From Streptomyces sp. A0642 (GTDB lineage: Bacteria > Actinomycetota > Actinomycetes > Streptomycetales > Streptomycetaceae): a stretch of DNA of 64,000 nucleotides. The stretch spans positions 1 to 64,000 of the forward strand of contig NZ_SSBL01000018.1 of NCBI RefSeq assembly GCF_004795105.1, given 5' to 3'. The notes beneath the pieces are model-generated. The model searched no databases, had not been told where the DNA came from, and saw only the letters and a program-made list of their open reading frames with translations. A program made the translations under genes and the position numbers. This document shows positions 40,720 through 49,915 of this stretch, in pieces; position 1 is the first letter of the stretch, and each line of letters starts with the position of its first letter.

Positions 40720-43257
40720 GTGTCCGGCTTCGGTGGCATGACGTACTCAGGTGGAGCAGGCGGTATGGGCGGGGCCATATTCGCCGGCCCCGGGCGGCAA
40801 CCGCTGCCGCGGGCTCTCGGGGCGGTGCTGCTCCTGACCCGGGCGCTCTTCGTCCTCGCTGTTGTCGGCGGGATCGGCGTGCTGACCGTGGCCTCGTCGG
40901 TCAACGAGGTCGACGGCCAGCTGTTCGGGCTGCTGCTCTACGCCGCCATGCCGAGCGTGGTCGGGTTCGTGCTGTCCCTGTACGTGCGGACCGGCGGCAA
41001 CTGGGTCCGTCGCGGGCTCTTGGCCGTGCACGCCTGGTTCATCGTGGGCGCACTCGCGACGCTCGGTGAGGCCGGAGGCGGACGCGGGATCACACAGTTG
41101 GTGATCCCGGTCGCCGTCGTCGTGGCGCTGTTCCGGGCGAGCTCGCGCGACTGGTTCGAACTCCCCTTGGACCAGCGGCTGTCACCCCGCCCGTTCAGTC
41201 TCGCCCGCATGATCAAGTGGCGCCGGGACGGGGGCCAGACAGCCATGGAGTACCTGGGCCTCGTCCTGGTGGTCGTGGCGCTGATCGGCGGGCTGGTCGC
41301 CACCGGCATCGGTGCCGGGATCACGGGCCGCATCCAGAGCGCCATCTGCTCGCTGACCGGCAGCTCCTGCCCCGCACCCGGCAGCGAGGTGGTGGCAGGT
41401 GACGACGGGGGCGCCGGCCCGGGGACGGACTCGGCCGGGGGGACGGATGCGAGCGGGGGGACGGATTCGGCCGGGGGGACGGAGTCCGGTGGGGCGGTGG
41501 CCTCGGGCGGCAGCGACGTCGCCGGGGGAGCGGGCGGCACGGAGACCGGTGGGACCGGCGGTTCCGGGGGTGCGGAAGGCTCGGGCGGTACGAGCGGTGC
41601 CGGCGGCGCGGACGGCTCCGGCGGTGCGAGCGGTACTGGGGGCGCGGACGGCTCCGGCGGCACGGGCGGGACCGGCGCCGGCGGCGCTGCAAGTGGTGCC
41701 GGCGGCACGAGCACCACGGGCGGTACCGGAGGCCCGGGCGGCACTGGCGGCACTGGCGGCACCGACACCGTGTCTCAGGACGACGAGGTCGACGACGGCG
41801 GTGACGACTTCGACCCCACCGCCGGCCCGGACGCCGACTACGGCGACTACGACGGGACCCAGGGCGAAAAGAAGGACGAGGGCTGCACCTCAGGGATCGG
41901 CGCGTTCTTCTCGTGTGCCGGGCACCAGACCGGCGGCTTCTTCAAGGGCCTGGGCGCGAACGGCTTCTGGGGCGATGTCACCGGCACCGTGGACACGGTC
42001 ATCCACCCGGTCAAGGCGTGGAACGGCATCAAGGACTACGGCAAGAGCCTCGGCGACAAGTGGTCCAAGGACACCGAGGGCGCGGGCGACAAGTGGTCCA
42101 AGGGGGACTATTTCGGTGCTGCCTGGGACTGGACCAAGGCGTCCGGGTCCACGGGGCTCAAGGTCGCCGACGACATGTTCATCGGCGACGAAGTCCGCGA
42201 CATGTGGAAGAACGGCAACGAGGGGCAGGCGATCGGAACCGGCCTCTGGAACGTCGGTTCCCTCTTCATCCCCGGTTACGGCGAAGCCAAGCTGATCGGC
42301 AAGTTCGGCAAACTCGGCAAGCTGGGGAAGCTCGGCAAGCTCGGAGAGGTGGCCAAGAAGGCCTCGGAGGCCGCCTCCAAGGCCAAGAAGCTGGCCAAGG
42401 CCGGCGACGTGGAGGGGGCCGAGAAGGCCGCGAAGGAGGCGCGGAAGCACGCCGACGAGGCCGGGGAGAAGGTCAGGAACAAGGGCTGCCCGGTCGGCCT
42501 GGCACCCTTGGGGACCGGTGCTCCGGCCCCGGGCACGATGAGCACCGCCGCCCTGCGGACGGCTGTGGGCGACGGCGTCGTACGGACCGGCCACACCACC
42601 GTTGCCGTGGCCGCCGTCGTGCGGTCGACGCCCCGTGTGCTGACCGCGGGATTCCGCGCCGAGGGCTGCGAGGCGACGCCCGAAGAGGTCGAAGCCGCCA
42701 AGAAGGCGGACAAGGACGCGGACGAGGCGGAGAAGGCGGCCAAGCAGGCCAAGCGCGAGGCGGAGAGGAAGCGCCTGGCGAAGATGGAGAAGCCGTCCTG
42801 GTACGACAAGCTCAAGAACCCGCGCGCGGGCACCAAGGACCTGGGCGACGGAAAGTGGAAGGCGAAGAACCCGGCCACGTACGCCTACCCGCAGGAGATG
42901 GGGGCCCGCTACCAGGAGCAGGTCTCGGGCGTGCGCCGCGGCAAGGAGTACGAGGTCCCGCTCAACGATCTGAAGGGCAAGCCGGTCGAGTTCGACGGCT
43001 GGGACTCCGCCAAGCAGACCTTCATCGAGACGAAGTGGGGCTATCGCGGCCCCCGGTTCTACAACGAGGCGACCGGCAAGCTCACCACGCTGGCCGGCAA
43101 CCGCTGGGCGGCCCAGGCGACGCGGCAGCTCGACGCGGCACGGGGCAAGCCGCTCGTCTGGCACTTCGCGGACCCCGATGTGGCGAGGGCCGCCCAGGAA
43201 ATGTTCGACGACCGGGGCCTCGACGTCACGGTGGTCCACACCCCGGTGGTGCCGTGA
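40720..43257 (+). CDS. Polymorphic toxin: 4-TM region, Flp-like prepilin segment, Gly-rich linker, Tox-REase-5 tip
   Basis: 845 residues. Order: ~30-residue Gly-rich start; about four membrane helices (~33-140); a class III prepilin-like segment DGG|QTAMEYLGLVLVVVALIGG (G172, Glu177); a Gly/Ser/Thr/Asp linker (~225-355); an alpha-helical, Lys/Ala-rich body; and a C-terminal nuclease domain (~740-845) with VEFDG and FIETKWG, the D...ExK pattern of restriction-endonuclease fold toxin 5 (Tox-REase-5). No Hint domain. The prepilin motif is internal, after four helices, which is unusual. The next gene is its likely immunity protein (Imm52-like). GTG start with GGGGGA upstream. Confidence 0.82.
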   Translation: MSGFGGMTYSGGAGGMGGAIFAGPGRQPLPRALGAVLLLTRALFVLAVVGGIGVLTVASSVNEVDGQLFGLLLYAAMPSVVGFVLSLYVRTGGNWVRRGLLAVHAWFIVGALATLGEAGGGRGITQLVIPVAVVVALFRASSRDWFELPLDQRLSPRPFSLARMIKWRRDGGQTAMEYLGLVLVVVALIGGLVATGIGAGITGRIQSAICSLTGSSCPAPGSEVVAGDDGGAGPGTDSAGGTDASGGTDSAGGTESGGAVASGGSDVAGGAGGTETGGTGGSGGAEGSGGTSGAGGADGSGGASGTGGADGSGGTGGTGAGGAASGAGGTSTTGGTGGPGGTGGTGGTDTVSQDDEVDDGGDDFDPTAGPDADYGDYDGTQGEKKDEGCTSGIGAFFSCAGHQTGGFFKGLGANGFWGDVTGTVDTVIHPVKAWNGIKDYGKSLGDKWSKDTEGAGDKWSKGDYFGAAWDWTKASGSTGLKVADDMFIGDEVRDMWKNGNEGQAIGTGLWNVGSLFIPGYGEAKLIGKFGKLGKLGKLGKLGEVAKKASEAASKAKKLAKAGDVEGAEKAAKEARKHADEAGEKVRNKGCPVGLAPLGTGAPAPGTMSTAALRTAVGDGVVRTGHTTVAVAAVVRSTPRVLTAGFRAEGCEATPEEVEAAKKADKDADEAEKAAKQAKREAERKRLAKMEKPSWYDKLKNPRAGTKDLGDGKWKAKNPATYAYPQEMGARYQEQVSGVRRGKEYEVPLNDLKGKPVEFDGWDSAKQTFIETKWGYRGPRFYNEATGKLTTLAGNRWAAQATRQLDAARGKPLVWHFADPDVARAAQEMFDDRGLDVTVVHTPVVP

Positions 43258-43400
43258 GGCGGAAGACCGCCGGTGTCGGCGAGTCCTCCCGGCCGCCCGG
43301 GACGCGACCTGCCGCGGACCGCGCTCGGCACTAGGCTGAGGAACACTCCGAGGAAGCCGTGAACGGAATGAGCCGGTCCCGCCGGTGAGAGGAGAACGAG

Positions 43401-44132
43401 GTGCTGAGCGTTGTGGTCCATGCGCTGTGGGGTGTCCGGGAGGAGGATCCCGGGCAGCTCGCGGAGCGCTGGGTGGGACTCCTGGACGGTCTGGCGGACA
43501 TCGGATCCGGTGACTGCACGACCTGGCGTGGGGCGGAGTCGGAGGACGACCTGACCGCGGCGCCGGTGGAACGGGTCGCGTCCGGTGTGCGGGCTTACGT
43601 GGAACGCACCAACACCGACCCCGACGCGCCCTACATCGGCTACACGTCCTCCCTCTGGTCCGGGCGACTCGAAACGGTGAAGGTGACCGTCGGGATCAAC
43701 GCGGGCGGGTCCGCGAACCGGGTGCCCGACTCCTGCGTCGTGGGCATCGACTCGACGGCCGCTCAGGGGTCCGTCGAGCTGATCAACCGGTCGGCGGAGG
43801 TGCTGCACCTCCTCGCCGAATGCTGGGGGCCCGACTGGGGAGAGTCCTACAGCAGGGAGGAGTACCGCGCGGTGAAAACGGAGTTCGACCTCCGTGCCAC
43901 CGCCCCCCGCGGCGGCCGGTCGGTGTATCTGTCGCCCGGCCGTGCGGCACTCGCTCCCGAGGGGCTGCCGGGGACGTACACGCGCACTGCCCCAGGTGGT
44001 CTGCTCATCGATCTCACGCGGGGCGGTACGACGCAGCCGTCCGTCGAGAAGGTCATCGAGGCGAACCGGCGACTGTTCGCCGCCGGAGCCCTGGAACCGC
44101 TGCCCGTGCCGTTCGACCGCGACACCTTCTGA
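43401..44132 (+). CDS. Immunity protein, Imm52-like
   Basis: 243 residues, cytosolic, no signal. VVHALWGVREEDPGQLAERW...LDGLADI and YIGYTSSLWSGRLETVKVTV with WSG and a late LLAECWGPDW fit the Imm52 family, known as the usual neighbour of Tox-REase-5 toxins. Located 143 bp after the toxin. It should bind and block the nuclease tip in the producer cell. Family assignment by eye; function inferred from toxin adjacency. Confidence 0.75.
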   Translation: MLSVVVHALWGVREEDPGQLAERWVGLLDGLADIGSGDCTTWRGAESEDDLTAAPVERVASGVRAYVERTNTDPDAPYIGYTSSLWSGRLETVKVTVGINAGGSANRVPDSCVVGIDSTAAQGSVELINRSAEVLHLLAECWGPDWGESYSREEYRAVKTEFDLRATAPRGGRSVYLSPGRAALAPEGLPGTYTRTAPGGLLIDLTRGGTTQPSVEKVIEANRRLFAAGALEPLPVPFDRDTF

Positions 44133-44325
44133 CGCAGCGGGCTCGGACGGCACCCCGCTGCCGGGGCAACTCGGCCGGAAGCCCTGCGCCGTCCTGCTCG
44201 GGCCCGCCTGCCCAGGGAGGTCTGACCGCCACGCGCCCCGCACACGCTCGGTGCAAACCGCCCTGCGGATACGCTCACGGGCGAGGCCCGGGTCAACCGT
44301 ACCCGGAGTACGGGGGGTTGGGCCG

Positions 44326-44859
44326 ATGAGGCGGTCGTTCGCAGTGAGCCGGCGTGCCTGGCTCTCCGGCGCAGCTGCGGCAGGAGCCCTCGCGGCCGTC
44401 TCCGGCGGCGTGTACGCGATCAGCCGCACGCCGGAGGCGGAGCCGCTGCCGGAGCACGAGAAGGTGCGCACCGACGTCGAACCGCTGCGGAAGGTGTTCG
44501 GTGAGGCAGGCCGCCTGTCGGAGCCGCGCTGGCTCCTCTACGACCGGGATGCCGTGGGGGAGGGGCGGCTGGGTCCGCCCAGGCCCGACCCGCGGTACCG
44601 GGCCGTGGGCATCGCCCGCCTGCCGGCCGGGAGCACGGCGAAGGCACTGCGCGATCCCGCGTACACCTTCACCCCCGCAACGCCCGCATCCGTGCCGCAG
44701 CCTCTGAGGGAGTTCCTCCCCGCACAGGCCCGGTGGATGAGCAGCAAGGCGTACGACACCCACCTGCTGGGACCCGAGCCGGGCGAGCTCACCCGTGGGC
44801 GATTCTTCCTCGACGCGGCCGGTGACCAGTTGTATTTCGACACGGTCAACCCCACCTGA
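44326..44859 (+). CDS. Hypothetical secreted protein with Tat-like signal
   Basis: 177 residues. N-terminus RRSFAVSRRAWLSGAAAAGALA has two Arg pairs and a hydrophobic stretch as in Tat substrates or membrane anchors. The remaining ~130 residues are unknown (AEPLPEHEKVRTDVEPLRKVFG...GRFFLDAAGDQLYFDTVNPT). It follows the Imm52-like gene and may be a passenger of the toxin island. No cofactor motif seen. Confidence 0.55.
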   Translation: MRRSFAVSRRAWLSGAAAAGALAAVSGGVYAISRTPEAEPLPEHEKVRTDVEPLRKVFGEAGRLSEPRWLLYDRDAVGEGRLGPPRPDPRYRAVGIARLPAGSTAKALRDPAYTFTPATPASVPQPLREFLPAQARWMSSKAYDTHLLGPEPGELTRGRFFLDAAGDQLYFDTVNPT

Positions 44860-44923
44860 CGACGCCCGCGCCGGAGCGGTGCCGGCACGCGCGCACGCGC
44901 GCCCCACCGCTCCGTCCCGGGGC

Positions 44924-45340
44924 TCAGAGTTGCCGGGCCCGGACGTCGGAACCGTGCAACGCCAGCCACTCCTGGAGCTCGATCAGATTCCCGGCAGGGT
45001 CCTCCAGGTACGCGACCCGTATCCGGTCACCCATCGGGCCCGGGTCCCGGGTGAACTCCGCTCCCCGCGAGGTGAGCTCGGCGTGAGCGGCGTCCAGGTC
45101 GTCCACCCGGAGCACCACGAGCGAGCGGCTTCCCTCCGGCTCCGAACCCAACTGCCCCAGCACGGCGGCCATCTGCGCCCGGTCCTGCAACGCGATCGCG
45201 GCCTGCCCGCCGGCGGGGCTGAGCTTGGCGTACGGACCGCTCTCCGCCTCGAACTGCGGCTTGAGCCCGAGCACGTCCCGGTAGAAGCGGTAGACGGCGG
45301 GGAAGTCGGACACCAACAGGCGAATCTGGGTGAGTTCCAT
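44924..45340 (-). CDS. VOC-family (glyoxalase-like) protein
   Basis: 138 residues with two beta-alpha-beta-beta-beta units: MELTQIRLLVSDFPAVYRFYRDVLGL and LVVLRVDDLDAAHAELTSRG ... YLEDPAGNLIELQEW. Members bind a divalent metal and act as glyoxalases, dioxygenases or antibiotic-binding resistance proteins; metal ligands are only partly evident (Glu in LIELQ). ATG at 45340. Solitary gene between toxin modules. Confidence 0.88.
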   Translation of the reverse strand: MELTQIRLLVSDFPAVYRFYRDVLGLKPQFEAESGPYAKLSPAGGQAAIALQDRAQMAAVLGQLGSEPEGSRSLVVLRVDDLDAAHAELTSRGAEFTRDPGPMGDRIRVAYLEDPAGNLIELQEWLALHGSDVRARQL

Positions 45341-45464
45341 ACCGAACTTTCTAGCCCACCTCCGACCCCGGTTCCGAAGGGGCCCGCCGAAGACGGGCGC
45401 GGCCGAGCCGAAGGGGACCTGGAGGCCCCACACCCGCGACACCGCCCGTCGGTACGGTGGCCCT

Positions 45465-45620
45465 ATGCCACGGATGAGGAAGTCGCAACGCCGGTCGCTT
45501 CGCGGGGTGCGGGGATCCGTGCCGTGTACGGATGTGCGGTTGCCGGTGGCACGGCGGCGGGGGCAGATGGGTGCGTACCAGGAATACACGAACTATCCCG
45601 GGCTCGAGGAATGCCGATGA
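45465..45620 (+). pseudogene. Internally deleted pilin-signal toxin (N-terminus fused to short tail)
   Basis: 51 codons: MPRMRKSQRRSLRGVRGSVP...TDVRLPVARRRGQ is clearly the leader of the toxins at 55093 and 63070 (VRLPVARRRGDRGQGALEYLG), with a ~32-bp nearly identical DNA stretch, but after the first residues of the cleavage motif it passes directly into an unrelated tail (GAYQEYTNYPGLEECR) and stops. Everything from the helix to the tip is missing. A -10 of TACGGT 6 nt before the ATG matches the leaderless layout of the full toxins. Its TGA overlaps the ATG of the following gene by 4 bp, as toxin and immunity genes do. Confidence 0.7.
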
Positions 45621-46021
45621 CCCCCGACGCGCAACCGAACGCGCCAGGAGAGGCGCAGCCGGACGCGCACCCCGACGTGCGGTTGGTGAAGGATCTCGTC
45701 GCCGCGGTCCCCGCCTTCGAGGACCTCTACGCAACGCATGTGTTCAACCAGGACGGCGTCCTGCCCCACGTCTTCTTCTGGGACGTCACCCAGGAGACCG
45801 TGCGGTCATACCTCGGTCTCGACGCGGATGCGCCGGACTGGCGGCGCACCCTGCGGTTCCTGGAGGAACAGAGCACGCGGCACGTCCCGGGGATCGACGA
45901 GGTCGTGGTGACGTCGTTCCTGGAGTACCTGCCCTTCCCCGGGAAGCCGGGGCACGAGATCGTCGGGGAGCTGGGGCCGGTCCTCGCGGCGAAGTTCGCC
46001 GAGGTCCGCCCTGCCGGATGA
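45617..46021 (+). CDS. Probable orphan immunity protein
   Basis: 134 residues, acidic, cytosolic. Not a family I can name with confidence; DVRLVKDLVAAVPAFEDLYATH, LPHVFFWDVTQETVRSYLG and ATG overlap with the deleted toxin point to an immunity protein whose toxin has been lost. ATG at 45617 (second of two ATGs 6 bp apart) gives the ATGA overlap. Retention of orphan immunity genes is common in polymorphic toxin islands. Confidence 0.6.
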   Translation: MTPDAQPNAPGEAQPDAHPDVRLVKDLVAAVPAFEDLYATHVFNQDGVLPHVFFWDVTQETVRSYLGLDADAPDWRRTLRFLEEQSTRHVPGIDEVVVTSFLEYLPFPGKPGHEIVGELGPVLAAKFAEVRPAG

Positions 46022-46052
46022 CGGGCGGAGTGCCCCCGGACGGGTGAGATGA

Positions 46053-46086
46053 ACGGGCCGCCTCCCCGTCGGGGAGAGCGGCCCGT
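46053..46086. terminator. Bidirectional terminator
   Basis: 15-bp stem: ACGGGCCGC+CTCCCC paired with GGGGAG+GCGGCCCGT (46053-46067 with 46071-46086, one bulged A) and a 3-nt loop, between convergent genes and 17 bp beyond the stop of the VCBS-repeat gene. Confidence 0.85.
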
Positions 46087-46102
46087 CTCGTCCGTCCTGC
46101 CG

Positions 46103-47059
46103 TCAGAGCAGGTTGTAGATCTGGAAGCCGTGGCCGATCTTGGCCGGGCTCTCGAACACGGCGCTCGCACGGCCCGTGCCCGCGTACCGGAACAGGTCAC
46201 CGTTCGGCTTGCGCGCGACCAGGTCCGCCACGCCGTCCGCGTTGAGGTCGCCGACCGACAGGAGACGGTCGTACGTGTTCCAGCCCCCGCCGATCCGCGT
46301 GCGGGACGCGAAGGGCGCCTTGTAGTCGCCGGTGCCCTTGTAGAGCCACAGGACGCCGGACGTGTCCCGGGCGACGATGTCGGGCTTGCCGTCTCCCGTC
46401 AGGTCACCCTGGCCGGCGAGCTGCGTGTACTGACCCCAGCCGCCGCCGATCCGCACGCGCGGGGTGAGGGTGCCGTTCGGGTAGCCGAGGTAGCCCCACA
46501 GCACCCCGGCCTTGTCCAGACCGATGAGGTCGGCTTCCTGCGCTCCGCCGATGCTGCCGGGGGAGAGGATCGTCGGGTAGATGTTCCAGCCCTTGCCGAC
46601 GTCATTGCTGTGGTACTCGAAGTCGTCGTCGTCGATCCAGCTGTACGTCAGCTTCCCGTCCTTGTAGACGGTCCAGGTGTGGTCGCTCCACCCGTCCTTG
46701 TCGTTGTCGACACTGATCGAGTCGGCGAACGCGTCGAAGCCGGACGTCACGAACTCCCGGGGCTGGAACCCGCCCTGGTTGTCCGTCCAGTACATGTACA
46801 GGTCGCCGGTCTGCTTGGTCACGCCGTGCAGGGCGAAGCTGGGCGTTTCCACCGTGCCGACCGCGCGGGAGGCCGGAGCCGCCCCCTGGGCCTTGCCGGC
46901 CTGCTGCTGTTCGGCACCGGCGGTGGCCCGGGCCCGCTCGGCCGTGGCGACGGGGTCGCCGGAGGCGAAGGACGTACCGGCCGTGGCGGCCAGGGCGACC
47001 GTGGCGGCGACGGCGGCGAGTGCGCCGCGAACCGTGCGGCGGCGTCGATTGTTGATCAT
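46103..47059 (-). CDS. Secreted FG-GAP/VCBS repeat protein
   Basis: 318 residues. Signal peptide (RGALAAVAATVALAATAGTS), a short Gln/Ala linker, then beta-propeller repeats with calcium-binding loops: GQGDLTGDGKPDIVARD and SVGDLNADGVADLVARK, and diverged ones such as SVDNDKDGWSDHTW. Streptomyces secretes many such proteins, often as C-terminal parts of enzymes; here there is no catalytic domain, so a binding or structural role is likely. Confidence 0.87.
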   Translation of the reverse strand: MINNRRRRTVRGALAAVAATVALAATAGTSFASGDPVATAERARATAGAEQQQAGKAQGAAPASRAVGTVETPSFALHGVTKQTGDLYMYWTDNQGGFQPREFVTSGFDAFADSISVDNDKDGWSDHTWTVYKDGKLTYSWIDDDDFEYHSNDVGKGWNIYPTILSPGSIGGAQEADLIGLDKAGVLWGYLGYPNGTLTPRVRIGGGWGQYTQLAGQGDLTGDGKPDIVARDTSGVLWLYKGTGDYKAPFASRTRIGGGWNTYDRLLSVGDLNADGVADLVARKPNGDLFRYAGTGRASAVFESPAKIGHGFQIYNLL

Positions 47060-47201
47060 GCAGTATCCCCCCTGGGATTGATCAGCCCGCTCAACAGCAC
47101 ATGTTCGTACTGTCGTTGGTCAAAGCCTCTCACGAGGCTCTGACAGCGCCGGTGCCGGTGACCGTTCCCCGGCATCTTCCGAAGCGGGGCCACCGAATCG
47201 C

Positions 47202-48740
47202 TCAGTCGGTGCCGGGGGCGAAGGAGATCATCTCCGCGTGACGCTGCGCGTCGTCCCCGTTGACCATGGACGGGGTGATGATGATCCGGTTCCTCGTGTA
47301 GGCCAGGTTTCCCGCGAGCATGCCGTACTCCGGCTTCGTCGCCGAAGCGGGGTGGCGCAGGACTTCCTTCTCCGTGTCGGCGCTGCCCGGGCCGATGCGG
47401 ATGATCCGCCCGGGGTTCCTCAGGGTGGCGGCTTCGTACACGAGGGCCGCCCGGCCGGTCACCGTGCGCAGCGGGTGCAACGTGTGGCCGTTCTCGGACT
47501 TCACCCCCCACACGAGCTTTCCGGTGCCGAGGTCGTAGGCGCCGACCCGGTCGGTGCCGCCCAGCGCGACGAGGCCGCCGCCGACGACGGCGCCCTGGCA
47601 GTTCTGGATTCCCTGGCCCGCGTCGCCGGAGTCGCCGCAGTACTTGAACCCCTTCGGCCTGGCGTCGATGGTCCGGCGGAGCTTGCCGCCGGGGCCGAGT
47701 GAGACGACGCGCCAGTCGTCGGTGCGCCGCTCGGCGTTGAGGGTGGTGAGGACCACCGGCTCCACGGAGAGCACCTTGCCCGCTGACCAGCCGGGCTGGG
47801 TGCGGTACCGCCACAGTGTGCGGCCGGTGAGCGGGTCGACTCCCCGGAGCCTGCTGTACGGGGTCTTCGACCCGATCGCGCAGCCGTAGCTCACCAGGAG
47901 CCGGGGGCCGCCCGCGACATCGTCCGGGTAGCACCCCCCGGCCTTCTCCACGGGGATGTCGTAGAGCTTGGCTCCGTCACCGACCCGGTAGGCCGCGGCC
48001 CGCATGTTCTGGACGATCGCGAGGGTGCCGCCGCTGATCGCGCTGTGCACGATGATCGTGGAGTCCGCGGTGCCGGTCTCGGTCAACTCCTTGTGCCAGC
48101 CGGCCTTTCCGGTGCGCAGGTCGATCTCCTGGAGCTGGTTGCACCGGCTCTTCGCCCCGTTGTGGTGGACCACGACGACCTTGCCGTCGGGCGTGGGGTT
48201 GACAGGCGTCTCGCAGACCGTGCTGGGCAGCTTCAGGCTCCACACCTGGACGCCGTCGGAGAGACGGCGGGCGGTGACCTTCTTGTGCACCGCCTGGACG
48301 ACGGTGTCGCCGACGATCCACAGGTCGTTGGCCAGGATGCCGGCCCGGGGAAGATCGGTCGGGTCATCGACGACCCAGGCCGTCGCATCCCCGGGCTTGC
48401 GCGCCGCGTTGATCTCGTCGGACGTCGGGATCTCCTCCGGAGCGGGGGAGGAGGGTGCCGGTGGGCGGGGCGAGGTCTCCGTCGCGGAGGGCTTGGGTGT
48501 GCCGGCGCCCACCGGTGCCGCGGGCTTCCCTCCGTCGCCGCCGGTCAGGGCGTACAGGCCTCCCCCGGCCGCCAGCAGGACGACGGTGACGAGGACGGCC
48601 ACGGGCCCCCGGCCGAACCGCCCGCGCCGGGAAGAGCCGGGTGGACCGGGCGGGCCCTGGCCCTGAGGGGCGTACGGATTGTGCGGCACGGGTTGCTGCT
48701 GCGGTTGCGGTGTGTACCAGGGCCCTGGTGTGTGCGGCAT
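47202..48740 (-). CDS. Membrane-anchored PQQ-like beta-propeller protein
   Basis: 512 residues. Cytosolic Pro/Gln/Gly-rich N-terminus, one membrane helix (GPVAVLVTVVLLAAGGGLYAL), a Pro/Thr/Ser linker, then a propeller with blades such as RRLSDGVQVWSLKLP, EIDLRTGKAGWHKEL, GVDPLTGRTLWRYR and AYDLGTGKLVWGV. Six or so cysteines in the propeller suggest disulfides outside the cell. Similar domains occur on actinobacterial kinases; here there is no kinase. Role unknown; possible scaffold or sensor. Confidence 0.85.
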   Translation of the reverse strand: MPHTPGPWYTPQPQQQPVPHNPYAPQGQGPPGPPGSSRRGRFGRGPVAVLVTVVLLAAGGGLYALTGGDGGKPAAPVGAGTPKPSATETSPRPPAPSSPAPEEIPTSDEINAARKPGDATAWVVDDPTDLPRAGILANDLWIVGDTVVQAVHKKVTARRLSDGVQVWSLKLPSTVCETPVNPTPDGKVVVVHHNGAKSRCNQLQEIDLRTGKAGWHKELTETGTADSTIIVHSAISGGTLAIVQNMRAAAYRVGDGAKLYDIPVEKAGGCYPDDVAGGPRLLVSYGCAIGSKTPYSRLRGVDPLTGRTLWRYRTQPGWSAGKVLSVEPVVLTTLNAERRTDDWRVVSLGPGGKLRRTIDARPKGFKYCGDSGDAGQGIQNCQGAVVGGGLVALGGTDRVGAYDLGTGKLVWGVKSENGHTLHPLRTVTGRAALVYEAATLRNPGRIIRIGPGSADTEKEVLRHPASATKPEYGMLAGNLAYTRNRIIITPSMVNGDDAQRHAEMISFAPGTD

Positions 48741-48890
48741 CGACGTCCCCCTCGTTGTACGGCCGACTCGGCCAGGACGTCACGCCCCGGTCCCAAGCCC
48801 CTTCCGGCGACAGGGTAATCAGGGTCGGGGCGGCGAGTGTGCGCATTGCTCACATCGAAGGTCCGGCGCTGCCGGCCGGCGCCGCTTCGA

Positions 48891-49337
48891 CTACGAGGAG
48901 AAGGAGATCGTGCCCCTCCTGGCCGACGTCCCCTGGCCGCCCGTGCAGGCGGCCGCGGCGCAAGGGGGCGCGGACGCGGCCGGGTGAGCCGACGGCGTCG
49001 GCCCGGGTGCCTCCCGAGGACCCGGCCCGACGCCCGTACCCTGACCCCAGCGCTCCACGGGCGTGCGCCCGCCCGCCCGGAATGCGGCCAGCGCGACACC
49101 GAGGTCCTGGGCCGATCCGGAGAAGAGCACCGAACGGTCGGCCGCCACCAGGATGGTTCCGCCGCCCCGCACCCGGTGCACGACAGCCACCGCGTCGTCC
49201 TCGGGCAGCAGCACATGGCCGAGAGCGGCGTCCGGCGAAAGCCGGCGGTACAGCGCCTCACCGAACGCGATGAGCCGGTCCTGCTCCGGCGTGGGCGGGG
49301 TGGTGCTCCCAGCCGTTCCCGCGCGCACGTCACTCAT
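48891..49337 (-). CDS. Hypothetical protein
   Basis: 148 residues. Structured part ~20-100 (EQDRLIAFGEALYRRLSPDAALGHVLLP..., ending DLGVALAAFRAG), then a Pro/Ala/Cys-rich tail that looks disordered. Overlaps the upstream gene by 8 bp and is surely co-translated with it. Family not recognised. The residues around RGGGTILVAADRSVLFSGSA suggest a beta-sheet core. Confidence 0.55.
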   Translation of the reverse strand: MSDVRAGTAGSTTPPTPEQDRLIAFGEALYRRLSPDAALGHVLLPEDDAVAVVHRVRGGGTILVAADRSVLFSGSAQDLGVALAAFRAGGRTPVERWGQGTGVGPGPREAPGPTPSAHPAASAPPCAAAACTGGQGTSARRGTISFSS

Positions 49338-49725
49338 TCCCCCGCCCCTCCTCGCCGAGCTCCGCCACCAGGTCCGGGTCACGCATCCCGGGCAGCGCAT
49401 ACCCCTCCTCCCCGTCCCACGGAACGTCGAGGTCGTCCAGGTGCACGTGCCACTCCGCATCCGGCAGGGCCCGGCGCAACTCCGTCACGGAATCCAGTAC
49501 ACGGACGATCACGGGCATCAGACGATCGGGATCCGATGGCATCTTCGTGGACCCGGCGACGATCTCCCCCGGCTGCGGGGCGGCCCCTTCGTACAGGTAC
49601 AGGCTCTCCTCGTCGCCGTACGGGAACGACGCCAGGTGCGCGGCGACGACGCGCTCGACGGACGCGGACTCGCCCTCGCTCAGGGGTGTCGCGCGGCGTG
49701 CGTGGTAGTAGAGGGAGACGCTCAT
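49330..49725 (-). CDS. Hypothetical protein
   Basis: 131 residues: SLYYHARRATPLSEGESASV, EESLYLYEGAAPQPGEIVAGSTKMP and DAEWHVHLDDLDVPWDGEEGY. Acidic, cytosolic, with pattern resembling small proteins found beside toxin/immunity genes, but I cannot name it. Coupled by an 8-bp overlap to the following gene. Confidence 0.6.
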   Translation of the reverse strand: MSVSLYYHARRATPLSEGESASVERVVAAHLASFPYGDEESLYLYEGAAPQPGEIVAGSTKMPSDPDRLMPVIVRVLDSVTELRRALPDAEWHVHLDDLDVPWDGEEGYALPGMRDPDLVAELGEEGRGNE

Positions 49726-49915
49726 GACGCGAGGGTACGACCAGGGTGTGACAACGGTCGCCGGTCCACCGGGCGGCCGCCCCGCCTCCGTCGGGACCCG
49801 GGTGTACCACCCCTGAAAGGGAGCAGAAGAGGATAGGTGCTGCACGGTGTCGCCACGGCCGTTCCACGGGCGGCGCCGACCCTGTCGGCCCCTCTCCCTC
49901 CCCGGAGTCCCATCC

